12,800 nucleotides of DNA, from contig RFIV01000215.1 in assembly GCA_003695085.1 (NCBI GenBank), positions 1-12,800 of the forward strand, read 5' to 3'. The stretch's first letter is position 1, and each line of letters begins with the position of its first letter. The notes under the pieces were generated by a model. The model saw nothing but the letters and a program-made list of their open reading frames with translations. It ran no database searches and was not told the origin of the DNA. A program made the position numbers and the translations under genes. Source of the stretch: Gammaproteobacteria bacterium (GTDB taxonomy: Bacteria; Pseudomonadota; Gammaproteobacteria; Pseudomonadales; Oleiphilaceae). Positions 1 through 7,339 of this stretch are shown piece after piece.

Positions 1-787
1 GCCGCAGGTGGCCGCTCCCCTGCGCATGGCCAGCGAGGAAGAAATTCGCAACGTCATTGGCGCAGGACCGGGCTCCCTGGGACCGGTCAATCTCCCCATT
101 CCGCTGATCGTTGACCAAACCGTGGCCAGGATGGCTGACTTTGCCGCAGGTGCCAATATCGATGACAAGCACTACTTCGGCATCAACTGGGAGCGCGACG
201 TTCCCCTGCCCGACGTGGCTGATCTGCGCAACATTGTCGAGGGTGACCCCAGCCCCTGCGGGCAAGGACGAATCGTCATCAAGCGCGGCATTGAAGTGGG
301 CCATATTTTCCAGCTGGGCACCAAGTACAGCCAGGCCATGAATGCCACCGTACTGGATGAAAACGGCAAATCCGTCGTGATGGAAATGGGGTGTTACGGC
401 ATTGGTGTGAGCCGTGTCGTGGCTGCCTCGATCGAGCAGCAGCATGATGACAGGGGTATCATCTGGCCGGAAGCCATCGCGCCCTTCCAGCTGGCCATTG
501 TCACGCTCAACGGCCACAAATCCGACGCGGTTCGCGAAACCGGAGAGCGCCTGTATGCTACGCTGAAAGAAGCGGGCTACGACGTCATTCTGGATGATCG
601 CAACGAGCGTCCGGGTGTGAAGTTTGCGGACATGGAGCTGATCGGCATCCCGCACCGTCTGGTCATCAGCGACCGGGGACTGAAACAGGGGACACTCGAG
701 TACAAGGGGCGTCGCGATGAGAACAGTCAGGACATCGCGCTGGACAATGCCGAAGCCTTCCTCAAAGAGGTGTTGCTTGCACCCTGA
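1..787 (+). CDS. proS: Prolyl-tRNA synthetase (ProRS), 3' part; 5' end outside window
   Basis: Cytoplasmic class II aminoacyl-tRNA synthetase that charges tRNA-Pro with proline. The frame is open from the first complete codon (position 2) to the TGA at 785-787, giving about 261 residues. The bacterial enzyme is usually about 570, so roughly the first 310 residues, with motifs 1 and 2 and most of the editing insertion, lie upstream. The first visible residues (AAPLRMASEEEIRNVIGAGP) match the end of the YbaK-like INS editing domain. Next come the return to the catalytic core (DFAAGANIDDKHYFGINWER, GDPSPCGQGR, KRGIEVGHIFQLGTKYS) and the motif 3 region GCYGIGVSRVVAA with its conserved Arg. The C-terminal anticodon-binding domain follows (LDDRNERPGVKFADMELIGI). 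The similarity to E. coli ProS is unmistakable. The reading frame is intact. The next gene begins at or just before the stop codon, suggesting co-transcription. Confidence 0.97.
   Translation, partial: PQVAAPLRMASEEEIRNVIGAGPGSLGPVNLPIPLIVDQTVARMADFAAGANIDDKHYFGINWERDVPLPDVADLRNIVEGDPSPCGQGRIVIKRGIEVGHIFQLGTKYSQAMNATVLDENGKSVVMEMGCYGIGVSRVVAASIEQQHDDRGIIWPEAIAPFQLAIVTLNGHKSDAVRETGERLYATLKEAGYDVILDDRNERPGVKFADMELIGIPHRLVISDRGLKQGTLEYKGRRDENSQDIALDNAEAFLKEVLLAP
764..770 (+). promoter_or_regulatory. Possible Shine-Dalgarno (AAAGAGG) for the transglycosylase gene
   Basis: AAAGAGG lies inside the last codons of proS. It is 6 nt before an in-frame TTG at 777 and 18 nt before the in-frame GTG at 789. 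It therefore bears on the start choice. The TTG would add Met-His-Pro-Glu before the signal peptide and overlap proS by 11 nt. The GTG gives a cleaner signal peptide but has only a weak ribosome site. This is a motif match only. Confidence 0.35.
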
Positions 788-788
788 G

Positions 789-1364
789 GTGCTGCTGCGC
801 ATCTTCATTCTTGTCACCGGACTATGGGGGGGGCTGCTGGCTGCCCCCGTAGCCGCTGATGCGCCCGATCCCGAATTGCGGCAGTTGCTCAAGGCCGCCG
901 CCAATGACACATCGAGTTTCAACGACCGCTTTGATGCAGAAGTCTGGCTGGTGGACATGTCTGCCAGACTGGAACGCTACATCAGGGATCCGGCAGAACG
1001 CATTCATCTGCTCCGACTCGTTCACGCCGAAGCCACACGTGCAGGACTGTCACCGGAACTGGTGCTGGCGGTCATACACATCGAGAGCCGGTTCGACCGG
1101 TTTGCCATTTCACGGGTGGGCGCTCAAGGACTGATGCAGGTCATGCCCTTCTGGAAGAAGGAAATTGGCCGTCCTCAGGATAATCTTTTCAAAATTGAGA
1201 CGAATTTACGGTACGGCGTCACCATTCTCAAGCATTATTACCAGAAGGAAAAAGGCAACCTGATTCGGGCCCTTGCCCGCTATAACGGTAGTGCCGGTAA
1301 AACCTGGTATCCTGAGAAGGTGATGAATGCCTGGGAAAAGTTCTGGTTCGTCAAACATATCTGA
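789..1364 (+). CDS. Secreted lytic transglycosylase, SLT/GEWL-like domain
   Basis: Probable periplasmic murein lytic transglycosylase, which cleaves the MurNAc-GlcNAc bond of peptidoglycan non-hydrolytically. With the GTG start at 789 it has 191 residues. Residues 1-23 form a signal peptide (LLRIFILVTGLWGGLLAAP, then VAADA) with no lipobox Cys, so it is probably soluble. The single SLT domain covers about 75-185: catalytic Glu99 in HIESRFD, the GAQGLMQVMP motif at 111-120, NLRYGVTILKHYY at 139-151 and ALARYNGS at 161-168. These are the signatures of family 1 (Slt70/MltC/EmtA-type) enzymes. No LysM or other wall-binding module is present. It starts directly after the proS stop. An in-frame TTG at 777 with a better ribosome site is an alternative start. 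A run of eight G lies inside the signal-peptide codons. The exact subfamily is not clear to me. Confidence 0.88.
   Translation: MLLRIFILVTGLWGGLLAAPVAADAPDPELRQLLKAAANDTSSFNDRFDAEVWLVDMSARLERYIRDPAERIHLLRLVHAEATRAGLSPELVLAVIHIESRFDRFAISRVGAQGLMQVMPFWKKEIGRPQDNLFKIETNLRYGVTILKHYYQKEKGNLIRALARYNGSAGKTWYPEKVMNAWEKFWFVKHI
826..833 (+). repeat. G8 homopolymer inside the transglycosylase signal peptide
   Basis: Eight consecutive G residues encode the end of Trp13 and Gly14-Gly15 of the signal peptide. It is the longest homopolymer I noticed in the window. Loss or gain of one G would shift the frame before the mature enzyme begins. It could be a slippage site or simply a chance run. Confidence 0.9.
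1314..1320 (+). promoter_or_regulatory. Shine-Dalgarno (GAGAAGG) fixing the start of the exported protein
   Basis: GAGAAGG sits 6 nt before the ATG at 1327, inside the coding region of the transglycosylase. This supports the overlapping ATG over the downstream in-frame GTG at 1378. The GTG start would leave only a short hydrophobic stretch without the basic n-region of the signal peptide. Confidence 0.6.
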
Positions 1365-2058
1365 GCGGCTCGCCAGCGTGTTGCTGGCAGCGTTGCTCTG
1401 CCTGACGCCATTGGCTCACGCACAGACAGTCAGCAAGGAAGAGGCCGGTCGCTCGCTCAAGGCCATCCAGGCCGCCTTTGAAGACGCCGAGCGCAAGGAG
1501 AAAATCTGGCGCTGGTCATGGGCGGGCTTTTATGCCGCCAGCATGGCCGGAAATCTGGCCTACGCCGAATACACCGACAGTCATGACGGGCGTTACGATG
1601 CCCATGTCTCCGCCACCACGTCAGCACTCGGGCTGATCGGCATGATTCTGGAACCCTCCATCTACAAGGACAACCTGCGCAGCGTCACGCTGAAGGCCAG
1701 GCGTCCCAAGGCAAGCAATTTGAAGAAAGCCGAAGGCATGCTGATCGAGTCCGGCCGTACCGAAGCCCTGTACGCAAGCACCCATCGCAAGAAAGGGCTG
1801 GCCGTTTCTTTTGCGGCCGGTCTGGTGATAGCGCTGGATGACGGACGGCCTGAGGACGGGGCCATCCAATTTGTCACCGGCGCACTGGTCAACGAACTGA
1901 AACTGAGGACCCACCCCCACACGCTGACCCGGTTCTGGCGCGACTATTCACCGCGCACCATCGAACCTTTTCTCAGCCAGCTGGACTGGAATGTGCTGCC
2001 GCACTATGGGGAAGAAGGGTTGGACGGAGGGCGTCTGGTTGCCCGCTTCGAGTTCTGA
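1327..2058 (+). CDS. Exported protein of unknown function, 243 aa
   Basis: I do not recognise the family. The ATG at 1327 is supported by GAGAAGG 6 nt upstream and overlaps the transglycosylase gene by 38 nt. Residues 1-32 look like a Sec signal peptide: an Arg/Ser-containing n-region, the hydrophobic core LASVLLAALLCLTPL, and a likely cut after AHA at 30-32. The mature part starts with a charged, probably helical segment (about 35-60). Three weakly hydrophobic Gly/Ala-rich stretches follow at about 64-80 (WSWAGFYAASMAGNLAYA), 95-110 (SATTSALGLIGMILEP) and 156-170 (KGLAVSFAAGLVIAL). The C-terminus ends in Phe-Glu-Phe. The stretches could be short membrane helices or amphipathic surfaces, so the location is periplasm or envelope. 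It is last in the proS-transglycosylase cluster and may be co-expressed with the wall enzyme. It has normal codon use and no frameshift. Confidence 0.8.
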   Translation: MPGKSSGSSNISERLASVLLAALLCLTPLAHAQTVSKEEAGRSLKAIQAAFEDAERKEKIWRWSWAGFYAASMAGNLAYAEYTDSHDGRYDAHVSATTSALGLIGMILEPSIYKDNLRSVTLKARRPKASNLKKAEGMLIESGRTEALYASTHRKKGLAVSFAAGLVIALDDGRPEDGAIQFVTGALVNELKLRTHPHTLTRFWRDYSPRTIEPFLSQLDWNVLPHYGEEGLDGGRLVARFEF

Positions 2059-2070
2059 TGTGCTGCCGAC

Positions 2071-2292
2071 TCAGCCCAGACGCCGGAGCTCGAGCAACCT
2101 GAATGAATCACTGAAGACCAGTTCGAATCGACCCTTCACCCCGTCACGCGTGATGTAGGGCCGAATCGCTGACACCGGAAACTGCACCCGCCGCCCATCA
2201 TCCGCGACCGCATGCACCACCTGCACCGGCTCCCGGTACAGGCGGTGAAGTGTCTCCGGACTCAGGTTCAGCGTCAGTGACAGTGACGGCAT
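2071..2292 (-). CDS. DUF2835 family small protein
   Basis: This 73-residue protein matches the DUF2835 family, short proteins of unknown function found mainly in Gammaproteobacteria. Recognisable features are the start MPSLSLTLNLSPE, the central VVHAVADDGRRVQFPVSAIR, and the end ITRDGVKGRFELVFSD followed by a short Leu/Arg-rich tail. There is no signal peptide or membrane segment, so it is likely cytoplasmic. The predicted pattern is short beta strands around one helix. The ATG lies 6 nt after the glutamate dehydrogenase stop. The purine-rich GAGAGG is only 2 nt from the ATG, so translation probably depends on coupling to the upstream gene. Its stop is 12 nt from the stop of the convergent exported-protein gene. 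A functional link to glutamate dehydrogenase is inferred from position only. Confidence 0.88.
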   Translation of the reverse strand: MPSLSLTLNLSPETLHRLYREPVQVVHAVADDGRRVQFPVSAIRPYITRDGVKGRFELVFSDSFRLLELRRLG

Positions 2293-2298
2293 GGCCTC

Positions 2299-5200
2299 TC
2301 AGCAATCTGCACAATGCACCGTGCTCTGCGCCAGATCCAGCAACTCGCGCAACGCCACGGAATACATGGCCATCTCGGGCTGCTTGCTCGCCTTGAGCTC
2401 GGTCAGCATGGCCCGCCAGCGTTCGATCAGCTCCGCATGACGCTGCGTCCAGGCCTCGATCCGGGCATCGATTTCTTCCGACTCGGTAGCCAGCCCGAGA
2501 ATGCCCACGGTGAGCGAGCGCTGCTGCCAGTCCAGATCCTCGCGGAAGCTTTCCCGCGCCAGTGCCTGCCAGTGCGTGGCGGGCTTGGCCTTGTTCAGCT
2601 GATCGTTGAACCACTGCAGATCCAGGACTTCGCCCACGGCGAAGAACGTGCGCGCCACATAATCCAGTGGCTTCTGGCTCTCTTCATGCGCTTCGATAAT
2701 CCCCAGTGCCGAGTACAGGAACAGTGTTCCGGCCACCGTCGTGGCGAGATCCTCCGGTACGCCCGCATCCAGCAGGAACTGCTTGCGCTCTTCGTTCTGC
2801 ACACGCTGATTCTCGGCCAGAAGGTCCGGCAGGATCGTCGAGATGGACTCGACATGGTCCCGGAAGGCCTCGATGCTCATTTCAATATTGAGCTCACGCC
2901 GACGATTGCGCAGGAACCAGCGCGTGGCACGGCGGACGAGCCGCATCAGCTCGGTCATCATGCGGGTCTGGGTTTCGGCTGACACCTTGTAATCCAGCGC
3001 TTCGATCTGGGACCAGATGGCATCCATGCTGAACGTGTCACGCGCAATCACATACGCCTTGACGATGCTTTCCACTGTCGCCCCGGTTGATTGGCGCATG
3101 CGCTCCACGAAGCTGATGCCCATGTGATTGACCAGGTCATTGGCCAGCTGAGTGGCCACGATCTCGCGCCGCAGCCGGTGGCTGGCGACCTGATCCGCAT
3201 AGTTGCGCACCAGCACGGCGGGGAACTCGTTGTGCAGCTCGCGCACCAGGTAGGGGTCATCCACCAGCTCACTGTCAATGAGCACTTCCTTCAGATACCC
3301 GCGCACGTAGGAGTTGAGCACACACAGCTCCGGTCGGGTCAGTCCTTCACCACGGCTCTTGCGCTCTGTAATGGTGTCGTCATCCGGGATGTATTCCAGC
3401 GCCCGGTCGAGCTTGCCCAGCCCCTCCAGATGATTGATCAGGCGACGGTATTCCTCAATGCGCTCGGATGCCTCGAACCGGGCAATCGTCAGCGCCTGCG
3501 TCTGCCGGTAGTTGTTCTTCAATACCAGCCAGGCCACCTGATCGGTCATGTCCTCGAGCAGCTTGTTGCGCTGCTTCATGGTCATGTCGCCGTTGGCCAC
3601 CACGCCATTGAGGAGGATCTTGATATTGACCTCGTGATCCGAGCAATCCACCCCGGCAGAGTTGTCCACAAAGTCGGTGTTCAGGCGCCCGCCCTTCATG
3701 GCGTACTCGATCCGGCCTCTCTGGGTCATGCCCAGGTTGGCACCTTCGCCGACAATGCGTACCCGCAGGTCCGATCCGTTGATGCGAATGGCATCATTGG
3801 CCTTGTCACCTGCATCGGCATGGGACTCTTCCGAAGACTTCACATAAGTCCCGATGCCTCCGAACCAGAGCAGATCCGCCTCCGCCTTGAGAATCGCCTT
3901 GATCAGCATGTTCGGTGGCAGCCTGTCCTGCTTGATGCCGAACCGCGACTTCATCTCGGCTGAAATGGGAATGGACTTGGCGCTTCTTGAAAAGACGCCG
4001 CCCCCCTTGGAAATCAGCTTCGCATCATAATCCGCCCAGGTCGAACGCGGCAGATTGAACAGGCGCTGGCGTTCGCGGAAGGCCACGGCCGGATCCGGAT
4101 CCGGATCGACAAAGATATGCAGGTGGTTGAAGGCGGCCACCAGTTTCATCTTGTCGGAAAGCAGCATGCCGTTACCGAATACATCACCGGACATGTCCCC
4201 GACCCCGATGGCCGTGAACACATCCTCGTCCGTATTCAGGCCCAGTTCCCGGAAGTGGCGCTGCACGGACACCCAGGCACCCCGAGCGGTGATGCCCATC
4301 TTCTTGTGGTCGTAGCCCTGGCTGCCACCGGATGCGAAGGCATCACCCAGCCAGAAGTTGTATTCGGCCGAAATGCCGTTGGCGATATCACTGAAGGTCG
4401 CCGTGCCTTTGTCAGCCGCGACAACCAGGTAATAATCATCCTCGTCATGACGCACTACATCCGGGGGCGGAATGACCTCTCCCCCCAGGTTATTGTCCGT
4501 CACATCCAGCAGCCCGCGGATAAAGGTCTTGTAGGCTGAAACTCCCTCCGCCAACCAGGCCTCGCGGTCACCTTCCGGCAACTGTTTGGCGACAAAGCCG
4601 CCCTTGGCGCCCACAGGAACAATGACACTGTTCTTGACCTGCTGCGCTTTCACCAGGCCCAGAATCTCCGTGCGATAATCCTCATAGCGGTCTGACCAGC
4701 GCAGCCCGCCGCGCGCAACCTTGCCACCGCGCAGGTGAACACCTTCCACCTGTGGCGAGTACACGAAGATCTCGAACATCGGCAACGGTTTGGGCATTGC
4801 CGAAATCTTCGAAGGCAGCATCTTGAAGGACATGTAGGGCTTGGGCCCGCCATCGCTGCCCTGCTGGTAATAGTTGGTGCGCACCGTCGCCCGGATCATC
4901 TCCACATACCGGCGCAGCACCTTGTCTTCACTGAGGTTCGCGACCTGCTCCAGCGCCGCATTGATGTCATTGAGAATGTTCTGCTGCGCCGCTTCACATT
5001 GCTCGTGCGACTTGTAGCGCGACGGGTCAAAGCGCACCTCGAAGAGCTCGAGAAGCAGCTGCGTGATGTGTACGTGGTTGGCCAGCGTATTGGCGATGAA
5101 CGTCTGGGAATAGCCAAAACGCGTCTGACGCATGTAGCGGGCGTAGCTGCGCAACATGGAAATCTGACGCCAGTCCAGATGGGCCGCCAGTACCAGCCGG

Positions 5201-7164
5201 TTGAAGGTGTCGCTTTCTGCCTCGCGTACCCACACGCGCAGGAAAAGGTCCTCGAATTTCTTGCGAATGCGGGAAATATCAATCACGGTCTCATCGCTGC
5301 TCTGAAGCGAGAAGTCGTGAATCCAGATTGTCTTGCCGCTGCGCCCGGTGACCTCGTAGGGGTGCTCGCCCAGCACACGCAGGCCGAGGTTTTCGAATAC
5401 CGGCAGCACATCCGACAGCGGCACGCTGCCCCCTTCATGGTAGAGCTTGAAGTGCAGAATCTTTTCGTCTTCCTCCAGCGCCTTGTAAAAACTCATGGCC
5501 AGAGGGGATTCGGCCGACAACGTGCTGATGTGATCAATGTCGATCACCGCCCGGCGCGGTGAAAAGTCTTCCCGGTATGAGCTGGGGAAGGCATCACTGT
5601 ATTCCTGGATCAGCCGGGAGGCACGTTCCTCACCATGTGCTTCGTTCAGCGCTTCGATCAGGCCATCCTGCCAGCTCTGTGCGGCCGCAATGATCTTGGC
5701 TTGCAGCTCCTCCACCGGCAACTCACGATTTTCGGCCGGTGGCACACGCAGGATGAATTGAGTGCGCGCAAGCACGGACTCCGAGTAATACGTAAAGAAT
5801 TCCAGATCCTCTGCACCCAGTTCAGCCGCGAGCAGCTCCCCGATACGCACACGCAGACGGGTGCTGTAGATGTCTCGCGGTACAAAGACCAGCGCGGTTA
5901 CAAACTGGCCGTAGACGTCCTCATGCATGAACAGCCGGATCTTGCGCCGCTCCTGAATGTAGAGAATGCCCAGGGCCGTTTCGAGCAGTTGCTCCTGGCT
6001 GATCTGGAAGAGTTCATCACGCGGGTAAACGGCCAGTATCTGATCCAGCTCCTTGCCAGCATAGTCCTGCGGAGCAAACCCGGCCTGCTCCCTGACGTAC
6101 CTGATCTTCTGGCGGACCAGGGGAATGTCTTCGGTACGCTCGTTGTAGACCTGAAAGGTGTAGAGCCCGAGAAAACGAACTTCACCGACCATCTTGCCCC
6201 GGGCGTCATAACGCTTGATGGACACGTAGTCCGGATACGCAGGCCGGTGAATGCGGGAGCGCTCGGCAGACTTGGAGAAGATACAGATATCCGGTCCCAG
6301 AATCGCTTCGCGCGCCTGCCGCGGCAACCCTGACAGTGTCAGCTTGCGCGGGCGCTCCTGATGACTCTTCAGAATACCGAGCTCCGAACCAGGCACCTGC
6401 TTGAGTACCAGCTCTTCACCTTCGCCTTCGTAGCTGTACTCGTCATAGCCCAGAAAGGTGAAGTGATCCTGGGCCAGCCAGTCCAGGAAGGCTTGCGCCT
6501 CTTTTCGCGCCGCATCGTCCACGCCCTTGACTTTCTTGCTGAATGCCTCGGACATCTCGATGGCTTTCGCCTTCATCAGCGGGTAGTCACTGACGGCAGT
6601 GGCGACTTCTTCCAGAACGGTCTGAAGCTCATTGCGGATCTGCTCCAGATCCCGGGTACTGCTGTGCCGATCGACCTCCACATACATGAAGGCTTCGCAC
6701 TGGACATCCTTCTTGCCCGCCCCCTGCTGACGATCATGCAGCGTCTTGAACTTGCCTCCGGCTGTCCGGGATATCTTGAGCACGGCGTTGTGCATGGCAA
6801 AGATGTTCAGCCCCAGCCGCGCAAGCGCCATCCGCACGGAGTCCACGATAAACGGCATATTGGGCATGAGCAGCGTGATCACGGTATGGGTGGACTGCCA
6901 GCCATTCTCCTCCAGGTTGGGGTTGCTGACTTCAACCTTCGCAGGCCCCGCCTTGTATTGCTGCAGAAACTTCCAGCAGGATACGGTGCTGCCGTAGGCG
7001 TCACTCAAGCGCTTTTCACGCAACTCCTCTAACGGCGAGGATTCGTAAAATATGCGTGCAAAGGCCTTGATGGAGCTCGCCTCTTCGGCCTTGAGTCGTT
7101 CATCAATCTCGCGATCGAGCAGCTCAAAAAATTCGTCTCGTTCATCCAGTGCTGTCAGCTTCAT
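2299..7164 (-). CDS. gdhB: NAD-dependent glutamate dehydrogenase, large (GDH-180) class
   Basis: Catabolic enzyme converting L-glutamate and NAD+ to 2-oxoglutarate, ammonium and NADH in the cytoplasm. At 1621 residues it has the length of the 180-kDa bacterial class (about 1600-1650), quite unlike the hexameric enzymes of about 450. The N-terminal part (1 to about 700) is regulatory and contains ACT-like segments, for example VITLLMPNMPFIVDSVRMAL from residue 95. The dehydrogenase core shows ARGGLRWSDR at 817-826, PVGAKGGF at 850-857 with Lys854 as a likely active-site residue, GDMSGDVFGNG at 989-999, and VGEGANLGMTQRGR starting at 1138. The helical C-terminal region (about 1250-1621) is typical of the class. 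The ATG at 7164 gives the family-like N-terminus and is preceded by a modest AGGG ribosome site. The gene is intact. It is transcribed away from moxR, with DUF2835 directly downstream. The symbol follows Pseudomonas usage. Confidence 0.96.
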   Translation of the reverse strand: MKLTALDERDEFFELLDREIDERLKAEEASSIKAFARIFYESSPLEELREKRLSDAYGSTVSCWKFLQQYKAGPAKVEVSNPNLEENGWQSTHTVITLLMPNMPFIVDSVRMALARLGLNIFAMHNAVLKISRTAGGKFKTLHDRQQGAGKKDVQCEAFMYVEVDRHSSTRDLEQIRNELQTVLEEVATAVSDYPLMKAKAIEMSEAFSKKVKGVDDAARKEAQAFLDWLAQDHFTFLGYDEYSYEGEGEELVLKQVPGSELGILKSHQERPRKLTLSGLPRQAREAILGPDICIFSKSAERSRIHRPAYPDYVSIKRYDARGKMVGEVRFLGLYTFQVYNERTEDIPLVRQKIRYVREQAGFAPQDYAGKELDQILAVYPRDELFQISQEQLLETALGILYIQERRKIRLFMHEDVYGQFVTALVFVPRDIYSTRLRVRIGELLAAELGAEDLEFFTYYSESVLARTQFILRVPPAENRELPVEELQAKIIAAAQSWQDGLIEALNEAHGEERASRLIQEYSDAFPSSYREDFSPRRAVIDIDHISTLSAESPLAMSFYKALEEDEKILHFKLYHEGGSVPLSDVLPVFENLGLRVLGEHPYEVTGRSGKTIWIHDFSLQSSDETVIDISRIRKKFEDLFLRVWVREAESDTFNRLVLAAHLDWRQISMLRSYARYMRQTRFGYSQTFIANTLANHVHITQLLLELFEVRFDPSRYKSHEQCEAAQQNILNDINAALEQVANLSEDKVLRRYVEMIRATVRTNYYQQGSDGGPKPYMSFKMLPSKISAMPKPLPMFEIFVYSPQVEGVHLRGGKVARGGLRWSDRYEDYRTEILGLVKAQQVKNSVIVPVGAKGGFVAKQLPEGDREAWLAEGVSAYKTFIRGLLDVTDNNLGGEVIPPPDVVRHDEDDYYLVVAADKGTATFSDIANGISAEYNFWLGDAFASGGSQGYDHKKMGITARGAWVSVQRHFRELGLNTDEDVFTAIGVGDMSGDVFGNGMLLSDKMKLVAAFNHLHIFVDPDPDPAVAFRERQRLFNLPRSTWADYDAKLISKGGGVFSRSAKSIPISAEMKSRFGIKQDRLPPNMLIKAILKAEADLLWFGGIGTYVKSSEESHADAGDKANDAIRINGSDLRVRIVGEGANLGMTQRGRIEYAMKGGRLNTDFVDNSAGVDCSDHEVNIKILLNGVVANGDMTMKQRNKLLEDMTDQVAWLVLKNNYRQTQALTIARFEASERIEEYRRLINHLEGLGKLDRALEYIPDDDTITERKSRGEGLTRPELCVLNSYVRGYLKEVLIDSELVDDPYLVRELHNEFPAVLVRNYADQVASHRLRREIVATQLANDLVNHMGISFVERMRQSTGATVESIVKAYVIARDTFSMDAIWSQIEALDYKVSAETQTRMMTELMRLVRRATRWFLRNRRRELNIEMSIEAFRDHVESISTILPDLLAENQRVQNEERKQFLLDAGVPEDLATTVAGTLFLYSALGIIEAHEESQKPLDYVARTFFAVGEVLDLQWFNDQLNKAKPATHWQALARESFREDLDWQQRSLTVGILGLATESEEIDARIEAWTQRHAELIERWRAMLTELKASKQPEMAMYSVALRELLDLAQSTVHCADC

Positions 7165-7234
7165 ACCACACCCTGAATCATTGGTCTTGTTGTTACCGTG
7201 CGTTTGCTGGTAAGCATAGTCCAGCGTTTAAATT

Positions 7235-7263
7235 TTGCGCACTTTTTCCCAGATAAATAATAT
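7235..7263 (+). promoter_or_regulatory. Candidate sigma-70-type promoter for the moxR operon
   Basis: TTGCGC (7235-7240), a 17-nt spacer and TAATAT (7258-7263) form a plausible -35/-10 pair in the AT-rich region upstream of moxR. The -35 matches consensus at 3 of 6 positions and the -10 at 4 of 6. Transcription would start near 7270, giving a leader of about 70 nt. On the opposite strand, TATTAT (complement of 7257-7262) could be the -10 of a promoter for the divergent glutamate dehydrogenase gene, though its -35 is poor. The call rests on pattern and location only. Confidence 0.35.
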
Positions 7264-7281
7264 TTAAGTGTCAGACTTAAA
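7263..7281. promoter_or_regulatory. Perfect 7-5-7 inverted repeat, possible operator
   Basis: TTTAAGT at 7263-7269 and ACTTAAA at 7275-7281 are exact reverse complements separated by GTCAG. The 19-bp dyad lies in the divergent moxR/glutamate dehydrogenase intergenic region. It begins at the last base of the candidate moxR -10 and covers the expected transcription start. It also touches the possible -10 of the opposite strand. A dyad with 12 bp between half-site starts suits a dimeric regulator that could control one or both genes. I do not recognise it as the site of a known regulator. The DNA is AT-rich, so chance is possible. Confidence 0.45.
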
Positions 7282-7291
7282 CCTTTATAGC

Positions 7292-7314
7292 AGAATCAGT
7301 TTTTAACCGATTCT
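7292..7314. repeat. Near-perfect inverted repeat (10-bp arms) in the moxR leader
   Basis: AGAATCAGTT at 7292-7301 and AACCGATTCT at 7305-7314 pair at 9 of 10 positions around a TTT loop. It ends 25 nt before the moxR ATG. If transcription starts near 7270, it would fold as a stem-loop in the mRNA leader. It has no trailing U-run, so it is not a classical terminator on the + strand. It may be a second protein-binding dyad or an RNA element affecting moxR translation, whose ribosome site is weak. Confidence 0.4.
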
Positions 7315-7339
7315 TAGTGATTGTGCGTAGCGGAAACCC

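Noticed and set aside
2088..2095. 8-bp palindrome GCTCGAGC near the 3' end of DUF2835, considered as a terminator
   Set aside because: No loop, no T-run, and it lies within coding sequence.
3091..3963. Long + strand open frame (290 codons) opposite the glutamate dehydrogenase gene; similar frames at 4735-5562 and 5635-6333
   Set aside because: They lie opposite an intact, well-recognised gene. The composition (rich in His, Gln, Leu, Arg, Val) is what complementary GC-rich codons give. No ribosome site or family resemblance is seen.
4091..4108. Hexamer tandem repeat (GGATCC, GGATCC, GGATCG) inside the glutamate dehydrogenase gene
   Set aside because: It encodes an Asp-Pro run in a segment that is Asp/Pro-rich across the family (FVDPxPD). 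Three units in frame look like ordinary coding repetition.
7193..7213. Inverted repeat TTACC-11 nt-GGTAA upstream of glutamate dehydrogenase
   Set aside because: Arms of only 5 bp with a long spacer are expected by chance. Extending them requires a bulge.
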